Shown here: positions 7,817 to 16,909 of the stretch, in pieces
Layout: each line of letters starts with the position of its first letter
Numbering within the stretch: position 1 is the first letter of the stretch
From: an uncultured Collinsella sp.
GTDB taxonomy: Bacteria > Actinomycetota > Coriobacteriia > Coriobacteriales > Coriobacteriaceae
Direction of reading: 5' to 3'
DNA: 45,855 nt
NCBI GenBank assembly: GCA_902496845.1
Contig: CABVCJ010000008.1
Span: 1-45,855, forward strand
Translations under genes and position numbers: made by a program
The notes under the pieces: model-generated
The model's database searches: none
The model's input: the letters and a program-made list of their open reading frames with translations, nothing else
What the model was told of the DNA's origin: nothing

Positions 7817-9268
7817 CTACTTCTCCCCCATCTTGCGGGCGCGCTCGCGCACGTCCTCAATCGTGGAAGCATAGCGGAAAGCCTGCTCGGGCAGGTCATC
7901 GGCCTTGCCGTCGACAATCTCGGCGAAGGAGCGGACGGTATCCTCGACGCGGACGTAGACACCGGGGTTGCCGGTGAACTTCTCGGCGACGTGGAAGGAC
8001 TGCGAGAGGAACTGCTGGATCTTACGGGCACGGTTGACCGTAAGGCGCTGCTCCTCGGACAGCTCGTCCATACCCAGGATGGCGATGATGTCCTGAAGGT
8101 CGGAGTACTCCTGCAGGAGCTCCTGGACCTTGACGGCGACACGGTAGTGCTCCTCGCCGACGATCGAGGGATCGAGAGCGTCGGAGGAAGACGCGAGCGG
8201 GTCGATAGCCGGGAACAGGCCGAGCGACGAAATACTACGCGAAAGAACCGTGGTGGCATCGAGGTGCGTAAACGTCGTGGCAGGCGCCGGGTCGGTCAGG
8301 TCGTCGGCGGGGACGTAGACAGCCTGGACGGAGGTAATGGAGCCCGTCTTGGTCGAGGTAATGCGCTCCTGGAGGTCGCCCATCTCGGTTGCCAGCGTGG
8401 GCTGGTAACCAACGGCGGACGGCATACGGCCCAGCAGTGCGGAAACCTCGGAACCTGCCTGGGAGAAGCGGAAGATGTTGTCAATGAACAGCAGGACGTC
8501 CTGGCCACGATCACGGAAATACTCAGCGGTGGTAAGGCCGGCCAGACCGATGCGCAGACGCGCTCCGGGCGGCTCGTTCATCTGACCATAGACCAAGCAG
8601 GTCTTGTCGATAACGCCAGACTCGCTCATCTCGAGGAACAGGTCGGTGCCCTCGCGGGTACGCTCGCCGACGCCGGTGAACACCGAGGTGCCGCCGTGCT
8701 CCTGGGCGAGGTTGATGAGCTCCTGAATCAGAACGGTCTTGCCGACACCGGCGCCGCCGAACAGGCCTGTCTTGCCGCCACGGATGTAGGGCTCGAGCAG
8801 GTCGACGGCCTTGATGCCGGTCTCGAAGATCTCGGTCTTGGTGGTGAGCTCGTCGAAACGGGGCGCTGCATGGTGGATGGGGTAGAACTCCTCCACCTCG
8901 GGCATGGGCTTGCCGTCGACGGGCTTGCCCATGACATTCCAAATGCGGCCGAGCGTCTTGGGGCCGACCGGCATCTTCATGGGCTCACCGGTATCGGTGG
9001 CGATGAGGCCGCGCTGCAGGCCGTCGGTCGAGGACATGGCGACCGTGCGGACGACGCCGCCCGGAAGCTGGCTCTCGACCTCGAGGATCGTGCTCAGATG
9101 ACCGATCGGGGTCTCGGCCTCGACCGTGAGCGCGTTGTAGATCGGGGGCACCGCGCCGTCAAACTTGACGTCGACGACAGGGCCGATGATACGAACGATG
9201 CGACCATCACCGGCAGTCGTCTTCTTGGTGGCTTCCTCGACCGCAAGCTTTACGGTGTTATTAGCCAT
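7817..9268 (-). CDS. atpD: ATP synthase F1 subunit beta
   Basis: A 483-residue catalytic subunit of F1. The P-loop GGAGVGKT is at 171-178, followed by GERTREG and the Walker B region DVLLFIDNIFRFSQAG, which contains the ADP-contact motif. The DELSEEQ segment (the DELSEED torque region in other species) is present. Its start overlaps the atpG stop as TAATG, suggesting translational coupling. Confidence 0.98.
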   Translation of the reverse strand: MANNTVKLAVEEATKKTTAGDGRIVRIIGPVVDVKFDGAVPPIYNALTVEAETPIGHLSTILEVESQLPGGVVRTVAMSSTDGLQRGLIATDTGEPMKMPVGPKTLGRIWNVMGKPVDGKPMPEVEEFYPIHHAAPRFDELTTKTEIFETGIKAVDLLEPYIRGGKTGLFGGAGVGKTVLIQELINLAQEHGGTSVFTGVGERTREGTDLFLEMSESGVIDKTCLVYGQMNEPPGARLRIGLAGLTTAEYFRDRGQDVLLFIDNIFRFSQAGSEVSALLGRMPSAVGYQPTLATEMGDLQERITSTKTGSITSVQAVYVPADDLTDPAPATTFTHLDATTVLSRSISSLGLFPAIDPLASSSDALDPSIVGEEHYRVAVKVQELLQEYSDLQDIIAILGMDELSEEQRLTVNRARKIQQFLSQSFHVAEKFTGNPGVYVRVEDTVRSFAEIVDGKADDLPEQAFRYASTIEDVRERARKMGEK

Positions 9269-10176
9269 TACTGTTCCTCCAATGCTGAGGCTCCGCCGAC
9301 GATCTCGTTAATCTCGGTCGTGATCGAAGCCTGACGCACGCGACTATACGTGCGGGTAAGGGTCGAGATGATCGCGGTGGCGTTTTCCGTCGCGGAGTGC
9401 ATGGCCTTGCGGCGTGCACCCTGCTCGGCAGCCGCCGAATCGATCAGGGCCTGGTAGATGACCGTCAGGATATACGACGGTACAAGCTTGCCGAGAACAT
9501 GCTCGGGAGAGGGCACGAACTCGAACGTGGACGAGATGCGCTTAGGGGCGTCGGTCTCGTTCTTACGCGGACCGTGGGCCATAGCGATCATCTCGGGATC
9601 GAGCGGCAGCAAGTGCTCGACGCGAAGCTCCTGATCCACGCGGTTCTTGGCGTGGTGGTAGACAAGCTCGACACGGTCAAGCTCACCGGCACGATACGCA
9701 TCGCAGATATGAGAGGAAATCATGCGAGCCTGATTGAAATCGGGCTCGGAGGAATTGCCCTCAAAGTGCATGATGACGTTCGCGCGGTCGCGGAAATACG
9801 TGGCCGGCTTGCGTCCGCACGCAATGATCTCGCACTCGATGCTATTGTTCGCCCAAGAAGCGGCGAGCTTTTCGGCCGTGCGCTCCACCGTCGTATTGAA
9901 ACCGCCGGCAAGGCCGCGGTCCGAAGCAATGACGACAATCAGGCCGCGCTTTACCGTCTCATGCCTCTGCAGCATGGGGTCGGTACCCGAGCAGGAGGCG
10001 TCGCCGGCAACCGTCAACATGACGTCGGTCAGCGCCTCCTTATAGGGCTCGGCCTGCTTGGAGCGATCGAGGGCACGACGAATCTTGGCCGTAGAGACCA
10101 TTTCCATCGTGCGCGTGATCTGCTTGGTCGTGGTAACCGAGGAGATTCGCTTCTTAATGTCGCGAAGGTTGGCCAT
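9268..10176 (-). CDS. atpG: ATP synthase F1 subunit gamma
   Basis: A 302-residue rotor shaft subunit. The N-terminal helix MANLRDIKKRISSVTTTKQI and the C-terminal AMHSATENATAIISTLTRTY, RQASITTEINEIVGGASAL are diagnostic of gamma. The central Rossmann-like region carries DRGLAGGFN. It starts five bases after the atpA stop and its stop overlaps the atpD ATG. Confidence 0.97.
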   Translation of the reverse strand: MANLRDIKKRISSVTTTKQITRTMEMVSTAKIRRALDRSKQAEPYKEALTDVMLTVAGDASCSGTDPMLQRHETVKRGLIVVIASDRGLAGGFNTTVERTAEKLAASWANNSIECEIIACGRKPATYFRDRANVIMHFEGNSSEPDFNQARMISSHICDAYRAGELDRVELVYHHAKNRVDQELRVEHLLPLDPEMIAMAHGPRKNETDAPKRISSTFEFVPSPEHVLGKLVPSYILTVIYQALIDSAAAEQGARRKAMHSATENATAIISTLTRTYSRVRQASITTEINEIVGGASALEEQ

Positions 10177-10181
10177 AGGGC

Positions 10182-11780
10182 TTAGTTCTCCTCTGATCCA
10201 GTCGTATCGGCATGGTGCTTTGCCATGAACTGCTGCTTAAAGTCGCCGATGACGCGCAGGAGCTCAGCCTTGGTGTCATCGTCGATCTTCTTGGCGCGAA
10301 CCTTGTCGAGCAACGAGCCAAAACCGTTGTCCATGTACTCGATGAGCTCGGCACGGAAGGGAAGCACGTCGGCGATCTCGAGATCGTCGAGGAAGCCCTC
10401 GTTGCCGGCAAACAGCGTAACGATCTGCTCGGAAACCTCAAACGGCTTGTAGCGCGGCTGCTTAAGGAGCTCGGTCATGCGAGCGCCGTGGGTAAGCTGC
10501 TTCTGCGTAGCCTCGTCAAGGTCGGAGCCGAACTGCGTAAAGCCGGCGAGCTCCTGATATGAAGCGAGGTCCAGGCGAAGGTTGCCGGCAACCTGCTTCA
10601 TGGCCTTGGTCTGAGCGTCACCACCGACGCGGGACACGGAGATACCCACGTCGACTGCCGGGCGCTGGCCCTGGAAGAAGAGCTCGGACTGCAGGTAAAT
10701 CTGACCATCGGTAATGGAAATGACGTTTGTCGGAATGTAGGCCGAGACGTCGCCGTCCTGGGTCTCGATGATCGGCAGGGCCGTCATGGAGCCGTAACCG
10801 TTCTTCTTGGACATCTTGACGGCACGCTCGAGCAGACGAGAGTGCAGGTAGAAGATGTCGCCAGGATAGGCCTCGCGTCCGGGCGGACGATGCAGCGTCA
10901 ACGACATCTGACGGTATGCCACGGCCTGCTTGGACAGGTCGTCGTAGATGACGAGCACGTGGCCGCCGGGATTGGTCTCGCTGGCGGGCTTGCCGTCCTC
11001 GCCGTTGTACATGAAGAACTCGCCGATAGCGGCACCGGCCATAGGCGCGATGTACTGCATAGGGGCGGAATCGGCAGCGGTTGCCGAAACGATGATGGTG
11101 TATTCGAGCGCACCGTGCTGAGCGAGGGTCTCGCGGATGTTGGCAACCGTGGAGGCCTTCTGGCCGATGGCGACATAGATGCAGACCATGCCCTTGCCGC
11201 GCTGGTTGAGGATAGCGTCGATGGCGATGGCGGTCTTACCGGTCTTACGGTCGCCGATGATGAGCTCACGCTGACCACGGCCGATAGGCACCATGGAGTC
11301 GATGGCCAACAGACCGGTCTGAACCGGCTCGCACACCGGGGTACGGTCGATGACGCCGGGGGCCTTAAACTCGATAGGACGACGGTGCGTGGCGACAATG
11401 TCACCCAAACCGTCGATAGGCTGGCCGAGCGGATTGACGACGCGGCCGAGCATGGCACGGCTCACGGGGATATCCATAATGCGGCCAGTGGTGCGGCACT
11501 CGTCGCCTTCCTTGATGGAGTCGACGGCACCAAACAGAACGGCGCCGACCTCGTCACGGTCAAGGTTCTGGGCAAGGCCGAAGACGGTCTCACCGGTATC
11601 GGAGCTCTTGAACTCCAGAAGCTCGCCTGCCATGGCGCTCTTGAGGCCGGAGACGCGCGCGATGCCGTCGCCTACCTCGTCGACCGTTGAAACCTCATGC
11701 GTATCGACCGTCGCGGAGAGGCTCGTGAGCTGCTCCTGCAGTTTCTTGGCGATATCCTGGGCATTGAGGGTTTCGGACAT
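10182..11780 (-). CDS. atpA: ATP synthase F1 subunit alpha
   Basis: A 532-residue non-catalytic nucleotide-binding subunit of F1. The P-loop GDRKTGKT is at 176-183, and the alpha-specific GRGQRELIIGDRKTGKT and SVSRVGGDAQTKAMK motifs (the latter with the arginine finger) are present. Its ATG overlaps the atpH stop (TAATG), implying coupled translation. Confidence 0.98.
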   Translation of the reverse strand: MSETLNAQDIAKKLQEQLTSLSATVDTHEVSTVDEVGDGIARVSGLKSAMAGELLEFKSSDTGETVFGLAQNLDRDEVGAVLFGAVDSIKEGDECRTTGRIMDIPVSRAMLGRVVNPLGQPIDGLGDIVATHRRPIEFKAPGVIDRTPVCEPVQTGLLAIDSMVPIGRGQRELIIGDRKTGKTAIAIDAILNQRGKGMVCIYVAIGQKASTVANIRETLAQHGALEYTIIVSATAADSAPMQYIAPMAGAAIGEFFMYNGEDGKPASETNPGGHVLVIYDDLSKQAVAYRQMSLTLHRPPGREAYPGDIFYLHSRLLERAVKMSKKNGYGSMTALPIIETQDGDVSAYIPTNVISITDGQIYLQSELFFQGQRPAVDVGISVSRVGGDAQTKAMKQVAGNLRLDLASYQELAGFTQFGSDLDEATQKQLTHGARMTELLKQPRYKPFEVSEQIVTLFAGNEGFLDDLEIADVLPFRAELIEYMDNGFGSLLDKVRAKKIDDDTKAELLRVIGDFKQQFMAKHHADTTGSEEN

Positions 11781-12256
11781 TAGGCTTCACCTCCGTACGA
11801 ATTAGCAGAGTTTGCGAGGGTCTCCTGCGCGACGCGCAGCTGCGTCTTGACGGAAATGTCACGACGCTCGCCGCGGGCCTCGAGCACCAGGCCGCCCACG
11901 ATAGACGGGTCGACCTGCTCGATAAGGAATACCTTGCGACCGAAGTCCTGCTCGCATTTCTTAGTGATGGTTTGACGCAGCTCGTCGTCGAGCGGGATCG
12001 CCGTGGTGACGGTCACGCCCACTACATCCTCGTCTTCCTCGGCAACATACTTAAAGGCAGCTGCCACCTTGGGAAGAAGGTCGAGCTGGTCGCGCTTGGA
12101 CATGGTGTCGAGCACGGCGATGATCTCGGGGCTGGCAGAAGCCAGGCGCTCGATCATCTCGAGGTCCTCGAACACATGGTTCTCGGCCTTAGCGGCTTCC
12201 AGAAGGGAGCGCGCGTAGGTCTCGAGCACCTTGTCCTGATAGCGGCTAGTCGGCAT
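11780..12256 (-). CDS. atpH: ATP synthase F1 subunit delta
   Basis: A 158-residue peripheral-stalk subunit with the N-terminal helical bundle (YARSLLEAAKAEN) and the C-terminal PSIVGGLVLEARGERRDISVKTQL, the conserved delta/OSCP signature. It is somewhat shorter than the usual 175-185 residues. It overlaps atpF by 11 bases and atpA by one base, as expected for a tightly coupled operon. Confidence 0.95.
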   Translation of the reverse strand: MPTSRYQDKVLETYARSLLEAAKAENHVFEDLEMIERLASASPEIIAVLDTMSKRDQLDLLPKVAAAFKYVAEEDEDVVGVTVTTAIPLDDELRQTITKKCEQDFGRKVFLIEQVDPSIVGGLVLEARGERRDISVKTQLRVAQETLANSANSYGGEA

Positions 12257-12848
12257 TCAGGCTACCTGCTTCCTGGATGTAGCGCTCGATGAGCTTCTTC
12301 TGCTCGGCCTCGTCCGTAAGCGACTCGCCCACGATCTTGGTGGCGACGGCAACGGACAGGTCGGCGATGGAGCTCGCGGCACCGGCGTAGATGGACTTGC
12401 GCTCGTCCTCGACGGTCGTGTGGGCCTTGGCGATAATCTCCTCGGCCTCCTTGTGAGCAGCCTCGATGATACGGGCGCGCTCGGACTCGGCGTCCTTACG
12501 GGCCTCGAGAACAATGTCGGCAGCCTGACGACGGGCGTCGGTGACGATCGAGTCGGACTCAGCGCGCTTGGCGATAGCCTCCTGCTTGGTCTTCTCGGCC
12601 TCGTCGAGGCTCTCCTCGATCTTCTTGCCGCGCTCCTCCATGGTTTTCATGATGCCCGGCAGGGCGACCTTGGCCAGCACGATCCAGATAATCAGGAAGG
12701 CGATAAGCGCCGGGATGAACTCCGCCATCTTAGGGATGAGGATGTCCGCACCGGCAGCGCCGTCCTCGGCGAACGCGGAAACCGGCATGAGCAGCGCGGC
12801 CGCGGACGCGGAGAGTGCGATCGCGCTCTTCTGGGATGAAAGATTCAT
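12246..12848 (-). CDS. atpF: ATP synthase Fo subunit b
   Basis: A 200-residue stator subunit. An N-terminal hydrophobic, signal-like stretch (1-27) and a membrane helix (about 43-65, FIPALIAFLIIWIVLAKVALP) are followed by a long charged coiled coil. The first helix (SAIALSASAAALLMPVSAFAEDGAAG) ends in AFA and looks like a cleavable leader, an extension seen in some actinobacterial b subunits. It sits between atpE and atpH in the canonical order. Confidence 0.94.
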   Translation of the reverse strand: MNLSSQKSAIALSASAAALLMPVSAFAEDGAAGADILIPKMAEFIPALIAFLIIWIVLAKVALPGIMKTMEERGKKIEESLDEAEKTKQEAIAKRAESDSIVTDARRQAADIVLEARKDAESERARIIEAAHKEAEEIIAKAHTTVEDERKSIYAGAASSIADLSVAVATKIVGESLTDEAEQKKLIERYIQEAGSLNAD

Positions 12849-12863
12849 ACTTGACGCTCCGTG

Positions 12864-13058
12864 CTATTTAACGATCAGCGCGACAACGAAGCCGATCAGA
12901 GCCAGAGCCTCGCCGAAGGCGGAGCCCATGATGAAGACGGTGAACACGCGGCCCTGGACCTCAGGCTGACGGGCCATAGCACCCGTAGCACCCAGAGCAG
13001 ACAGGCCGATAGCAAGACCAGCGCCGATAACACCGAGACCGTAACCGATAACTCCCAC
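12864..13058 (-). CDS. atpE: ATP synthase Fo subunit c
   Basis: A 64-residue, two-helix proteolipid forming the rotor ring. The polar loop is ARQPE (29-33) and the ion-carrying acidic residue is Glu 50 in SAFGEALALIGF. Positions that supply sodium ligands in Na+-dependent rings (a Gln twelve residues before ARQPE, and Ser/Thr after the Glu) are Ile and Ala here, so I infer a proton-driven ring. The start is GTG, with AGGAGG six bases upstream. The 124-bp leader after atpB holds a small hairpin (13076-13093) just upstream of the ribosome site, which may raise translation of this high-stoichiometry subunit. Confidence 0.96.
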   Translation of the reverse strand: MGVIGYGLGVIGAGLAIGLSALGATGAMARQPEVQGRVFTVFIMGSAFGEALALIGFVVALIVK

Positions 13059-13182
13059 GATTCCTCCTTTGTCGTGCGTGTCTTATTTCACGCAGGATAA
13101 CCTTTTTATAACTGCCGGGCTCCATGGGTACGGGCACCGGCGGTTTAACGAATTGCCTTACCTTTAAGGCGCGAACGGAAGA

Positions 13183-13986
13183 CTACTCCTCCTCCGCGAC
13201 CTCCTCTGCCTCGGAGACATACACGGCGGTAAGGACCGTGAAGACGTAAGCCTGGATGGCGCCGACCACAAGCTCGATCGCATAGATCAGGATGAGGATG
13301 GCAAGCCAGGCCAGCGAAGGCAGAGCGCCGACGGCGTGGGCCGCGGAAACCTGCTGAAGCAGCGGCTGCATGAACATGCTCGCCATGATGGCGAACGAGC
13401 CCATGACCACGTGTCCTGCGAACATGTTGCAGAACAGACGGACGGCGAGCGTGATGAGGCGCAGAAAGGTCGAGAAGAGCTCGACAACCCACACGAGCAC
13501 GTTCATCGGGAAGCTCACGCCCTGCGGGGCGAGGCTCTTGATGTAGCCGATCACGCCGTGAGCCTTGCATCCGTAGTAGATGAAGTACACGAAGGCGAAG
13601 ATGGCGAGCGCGGCGGTGGAGCCGATTGCGCCGGTGCCGGGCTTCATTCCCGGGATCAGGCCGATCATGTTATTGATCAGGATGAACAGGAAAAGCGAGC
13701 ACAGGAACGGGAAGTGCTTCTTCCAGTTCTCACCCACGACGCCCTTGCCGATATCGTTCTCGACGTACTCGATGATGTACTCGAAACCGTTGACGAAGAA
13801 GCCCTTGGGAACCAGGGTCTGCTTCTTCTTGAACACGGCCAGGACGATCAGGAGCACGATCGTGGAGACGATCAGCCAAAACGAGTACTGCGTGATGCCG
13901 CAGCTCAGATCGCCCACGACGGGGGTGGAGCTGAACTCGCTGACCAGATGATTAATCTCATCAGGCAGCTTTTCAAAAATTTCCAC
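13183..13986 (-). CDS. atpB: ATP synthase Fo subunit a
   Basis: A 267-residue integral membrane protein. The essential half-channel Arg is Arg 183 in LITLAVRLFCNMFAGH; the partner motif ILIYAIELVVGAIQAYVFTVLTAVYV lies near the C-terminus. It works with the c-ring to carry protons across the membrane. It lies three bases downstream of the atpI-like gene. Confidence 0.97.
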   Translation of the reverse strand: MEIFEKLPDEINHLVSEFSSTPVVGDLSCGITQYSFWLIVSTIVLLIVLAVFKKKQTLVPKGFFVNGFEYIIEYVENDIGKGVVGENWKKHFPFLCSLFLFILINNMIGLIPGMKPGTGAIGSTAALAIFAFVYFIYYGCKAHGVIGYIKSLAPQGVSFPMNVLVWVVELFSTFLRLITLAVRLFCNMFAGHVVMGSFAIMASMFMQPLLQQVSAAHAVGALPSLAWLAILILIYAIELVVGAIQAYVFTVLTAVYVSEAEEVAEEE

Positions 13987-13989
13987 GAC

Positions 13990-14301
13990 TTACCTTTCGA
14001 CCTCATGAGGATCTCGCAGCGCCTTGGCGACGCGAACCGTGCAGGCGGCCATAAAGACCACGAAGCCGATCGCCTCGCCCAGGAGGAACATGCGAAATGC
14101 CTCTCCGAACAACGCAAACACAACCAAGGTAAAGACGAGCAGGGCGATTGCCGAGACCGCCAGACTCACCATGCCCTTGAGCATGTCCGCATTCTGCTTA
14201 TCGTCAAGAACCGGCTTGAGCGTAAAAACAAAGGGAAGAAAGGCGATTGCGCCCGCGATGGCGCCTGCAACGATAGCGAGCAGATCGGCTACCTGAAACA
14301 C
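13990..14301 (-). CDS. ATP synthase I-like membrane protein
   Basis: A small integral membrane protein of 103 residues with about four hydrophobic segments, in the position of atpI at the head of the operon. AtpI assists c-ring assembly and magnesium uptake in other bacteria; sequence conservation is low, so the call rests mostly on position and topology. I chose the GTG at 14301 because GAGGAC lies about six bases upstream. The longer frame from 14376 would begin upstream of the promoter -10 box. Confidence 0.75.
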   Translation of the reverse strand: MFQVADLLAIVAGAIAGAIAFLPFVFTLKPVLDDKQNADMLKGMVSLAVSAIALLVFTLVVFALFGEAFRMFLLGEAIGFVVFMAACTVRVAKALRDPHEVER

Positions 14302-14362
14302 TGGCGTCCTCACTTTCCTTTTTAACGCTTCACAGAACAGTTCCCGCCAAACATTGGTGACT

Positions 14363-14390
14363 ATTGTACGAGCCAATCGCTAAAGTACAA
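14363..14390 (-). promoter_or_regulatory. Promoter of the ATP synthase operon
   Basis: On the minus strand TTGTAC (14385-14390), a 16-base spacer and TACAAT (14363-14368) give a good sigma-70-type promoter. The transcript would start near 14356, 55 bases before the GTG of the first gene. The same GCGTACAAT-like -10 occurs before prmC. The rest of the gap to upp (14391-14583) holds one small hairpin (AACCGA/TCGGTT near the -35) and no gene that I can see. Confidence 0.75.
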
Positions 14391-14583
14391 CCGAAAAAGC
14401 ATCGGTTAATACGCACCTGTTCGTTTTCTTAAGACCTTCTTTATGCCGCAGGTACGGTAATACGTTTTTTCGCGAACCCATCTGGGCTAAACGTCCGTTA
14501 ACAGGAGTGCGCGTGGACGTCTTTTACTCGCCGGCGCGCACCATTTCTTCGTATTTGTGACCGTAGCCGACAAGGCCCGACAA

Positions 14584-15231
14584 CTACAGCGTGCCGTAGA
14601 TACGGTCGCCGGCATCGCCCAGGCCGGGAACGATGTAGGCGGCCTCGTTGAGGTGGTCGTCGATGGCGCAGGTATAGATATGCACATCGGGATCTTTCTC
14701 GGTCAGCGACTTGAGGCCCTCGGGGGCCGCGACGATGCACAGCATGCGGATGTCCTTGACACCGCGCTCGCGCAGATAGCTGATAGCCATCTCGGCAGAA
14801 CCGCCCGTGGCGAGCATGGGATCGACGACCAGGCAGATACGCTGGTCGATATCCTTGGGCATCTTGCAGTAATACTCATGTGGTTCGTGGGTGACCTCGT
14901 CGCGCTCCATGCCAATGTGGCCCACGCGGGCAGAGGGCACCAGGTCGAGGATGCCGTCGACCATGCCAAGACCTGCACGCAGGATGGGGACGATGGCGAG
15001 CTTCTTGCCGGCAAGATGCTTAAACGTGGCGGTGGTGATGGGAGTCTCGACTTCGACATCCTCCATGGGCAGGTCGCGCATGGCCTCGTAGCCGTCAAAA
15101 AGCGCGAGCTCGCGCACGAGCTGGCGGAACTGGTTGGTGCCGGTCGACTTATCGCGCAGGATCGACAACTTGTGCTGGACGAGCGGATGGTCGACAAGCG
15201 TCACGCGGGACGCATCGTAGGTAACGGTCAT
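14584..15231 (-). CDS. upp: Uracil phosphoribosyltransferase
   Basis: A 215-residue salvage enzyme making UMP from uracil and PRPP. The PRPP-binding loop VVDPMLATGGSA, the flexible-loop region and the uracil-binding C-terminus YIVPGLGDAGDRIYGT are intact. ATG at 15231 (MTVTYDASRV) is preceded by AAAGGGG; a longer frame adds residues without family similarity. It is transcribed in the same direction as the atp genes but precedes the atp promoter. Confidence 0.97.
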   Translation of the reverse strand: MTVTYDASRVTLVDHPLVQHKLSILRDKSTGTNQFRQLVRELALFDGYEAMRDLPMEDVEVETPITTATFKHLAGKKLAIVPILRAGLGMVDGILDLVPSARVGHIGMERDEVTHEPHEYYCKMPKDIDQRICLVVDPMLATGGSAEMAISYLRERGVKDIRMLCIVAAPEGLKSLTEKDPDVHIYTCAIDDHLNEAAYIVPGLGDAGDRIYGTL

Positions 15232-15354
15232 GGGTTGATTGCCCCTTTCGTTGCGGCCGGAAGATGGCCTTGCTGACAAGGCGCATGGCGACGTTGTTGC
15301 CTCGCGCCGTGCATAAGTTTAACGGTTTGTTGTATCGAGTGCCCCGTCGCAGCC

Positions 15355-16896
15355 CTATTGAGCGGTGCTGAGCGAACGCCTGACCGCATCGTGCCAACCG
15401 TCCAGGTTGTGCTCGCGACGCTCAACGGACATATGGGGATGAAATGTCTTGACGATCTGGGTGTTTTGCTCCAGCTCCTCCAGATCCTCCCAATACCCAA
15501 CCGCGAGGCCCGCCAGATACGCGGCACCGATCGCCGTTGTCTCCACCGACTCACATTGCAGTACGGGGATATCCAGCAAGTCCGCCTGGAACTGCATGAT
15601 GAACTCGTTGCGCGAGGCGCCGCCATCGACGGACAGGCGCTCAATCGAAAGACCCACGTCCTGCTCCATGGCACGCAGCACGTCATAGCTCTGATAGGCC
15701 ATGGACTCGCAAGCGGCACGCACGATGGTCGCGCGACTCGAGGCGCCGGTCAAACCGCATACGATGCCGCGGGCGTGCGCGTCCCACCAAGGTGCACCCA
15801 AGCCCGCGAAAGCGGGAACGAAGTAGCAGCCCTCGTTGTCGCTGATCGAGGAGGCGAGCCGTGCCGATTCGGATACGTTGGAGATAACGCCCATGTTGTC
15901 GCGCAGCCAGTTCATCGTTGAGCCGGCGGCAAAAATAGAGCCCTCGAGCGCATAGCTGACCTTGCCGTTCGCAGCGATACCGATGGTGGAAACCAGGCCA
16001 TTCTTGGATTCGACGATCTCGTCGCCGGTGTTCATGAGCATAAAGCAGCCCGTGCCATAGGTGTTTTTGGTCTGGCCGGGATGGAAGCAGCAGTGACCGA
16101 ACAGCGACGCCTGCTGGTCACCCGCCACACCCATGATGGGCGGCATGCTGGTCATGATGTCGCTCGCGACGCGGCCGTAGTCGCCCGAGCTCCAGCGAAC
16201 CTCGGGCATCATGGCACGCGGGATGTCGAAGAGCGCCAGCAGGTCATCGTCCCAGTCCAGCGTATGAATATTGAAGAGCGCTGTGCGGCTGGCATTGGTG
16301 TAGTCGGTGGCAAAAGTTTGGCCGCCGGTGAGGTTGTAGATGAGCCAGGTATCGATGGTGCCAAACATGAGGTCGCCCGCCGCCGCGCTCTCGCGTGCGC
16401 CGTCAACGTTGTCGAGAATCCACTGCACCTTGGAGGCCGAGAAATACGGGTCGAGCGTAAGGCCGGTGCGGGAACGCACCAGCTCCTCGCAGCCCTGCTC
16501 GACCAGCTCGTCGATCAGAGGTGCGGTGCGACGGCATTGCCACACGATGGCGTTATAGATGGGTTGGCCGCTTATGCGGTCCCACACCACCGTGGTCTCG
16601 CGCTGGTTGGAGATACCGATGGCGGCGATGCGATCGGAATGGATGCCGCTCTTAAACTGGACCTCCATCATCACGCCGATCTGGCTGGCAAGCACCTCCG
16701 TGGGATCCTGCTCCACCCAGCCGGGGCACGGGAAGCTGGTTTTGACGCTACGACGCGCCTGGGCGACAATGCAGCCGTACTCGTCGACGATGGTCGCGAG
16801 TACCGAGGTGGTGCCGCAGTCGAGCGCCATGATGTAGGAACCGCCAAAGCTAAACGAGGCGTCTTCCATACCCAGGCTACCTAGATTCAACGACAT
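15355..16896 (-). CDS. glpK: Glycerol kinase (FGGY family)
   Basis: A 513-residue kinase that phosphorylates glycerol to glycerol 3-phosphate. Glycerol-binding residues are all present: SNQRETTVVWD (Arg-Glu), IVWQCRR (Trp), DPYFSASK (Tyr), GVAGDQQASLFG (Asp) and NTYGTGCFML (Phe). The phosphate loop reads LDCGTTSVLATI: the usual Gln is Cys, and the Arg that normally follows GTTSS is missing. ATP-phosphate contacts may therefore differ slightly. The N-terminus is about 20 residues longer than usual; the ATG at 16896 is supported by AAAGGTG. It lies 13 bases after the TsaC-like gene on the same strand. No glpF or glpO is adjacent. Confidence 0.92.
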   Translation of the reverse strand: MSLNLGSLGMEDASFSFGGSYIMALDCGTTSVLATIVDEYGCIVAQARRSVKTSFPCPGWVEQDPTEVLASQIGVMMEVQFKSGIHSDRIAAIGISNQRETTVVWDRISGQPIYNAIVWQCRRTAPLIDELVEQGCEELVRSRTGLTLDPYFSASKVQWILDNVDGARESAAAGDLMFGTIDTWLIYNLTGGQTFATDYTNASRTALFNIHTLDWDDDLLALFDIPRAMMPEVRWSSGDYGRVASDIMTSMPPIMGVAGDQQASLFGHCCFHPGQTKNTYGTGCFMLMNTGDEIVESKNGLVSTIGIAANGKVSYALEGSIFAAGSTMNWLRDNMGVISNVSESARLASSISDNEGCYFVPAFAGLGAPWWDAHARGIVCGLTGASSRATIVRAACESMAYQSYDVLRAMEQDVGLSIERLSVDGGASRNEFIMQFQADLLDIPVLQCESVETTAIGAAYLAGLAVGYWEDLEELEQNTQIVKTFHPHMSVERREHNLDGWHDAVRRSLSTAQ

Positions 16897-16909
16897 CGCT
16901 TACACCTTT

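Noticed and set aside
7424..9334. 636-residue open frame on the plus strand opposite atpC and atpD
   Set aside because: It is antisense to two unmistakable genes. Its composition (repetitive Gly/Asp/Leu/Val) is the usual shadow of high-GC codon bias, and no domain is visible.
14391..14583. Possible terminator between upp and the atp operon
   Set aside because: The only hairpin (AACCGA/TCGGTT) has its T-run in the loop and overlaps the atp -35 region, so it is not a convincing terminator.
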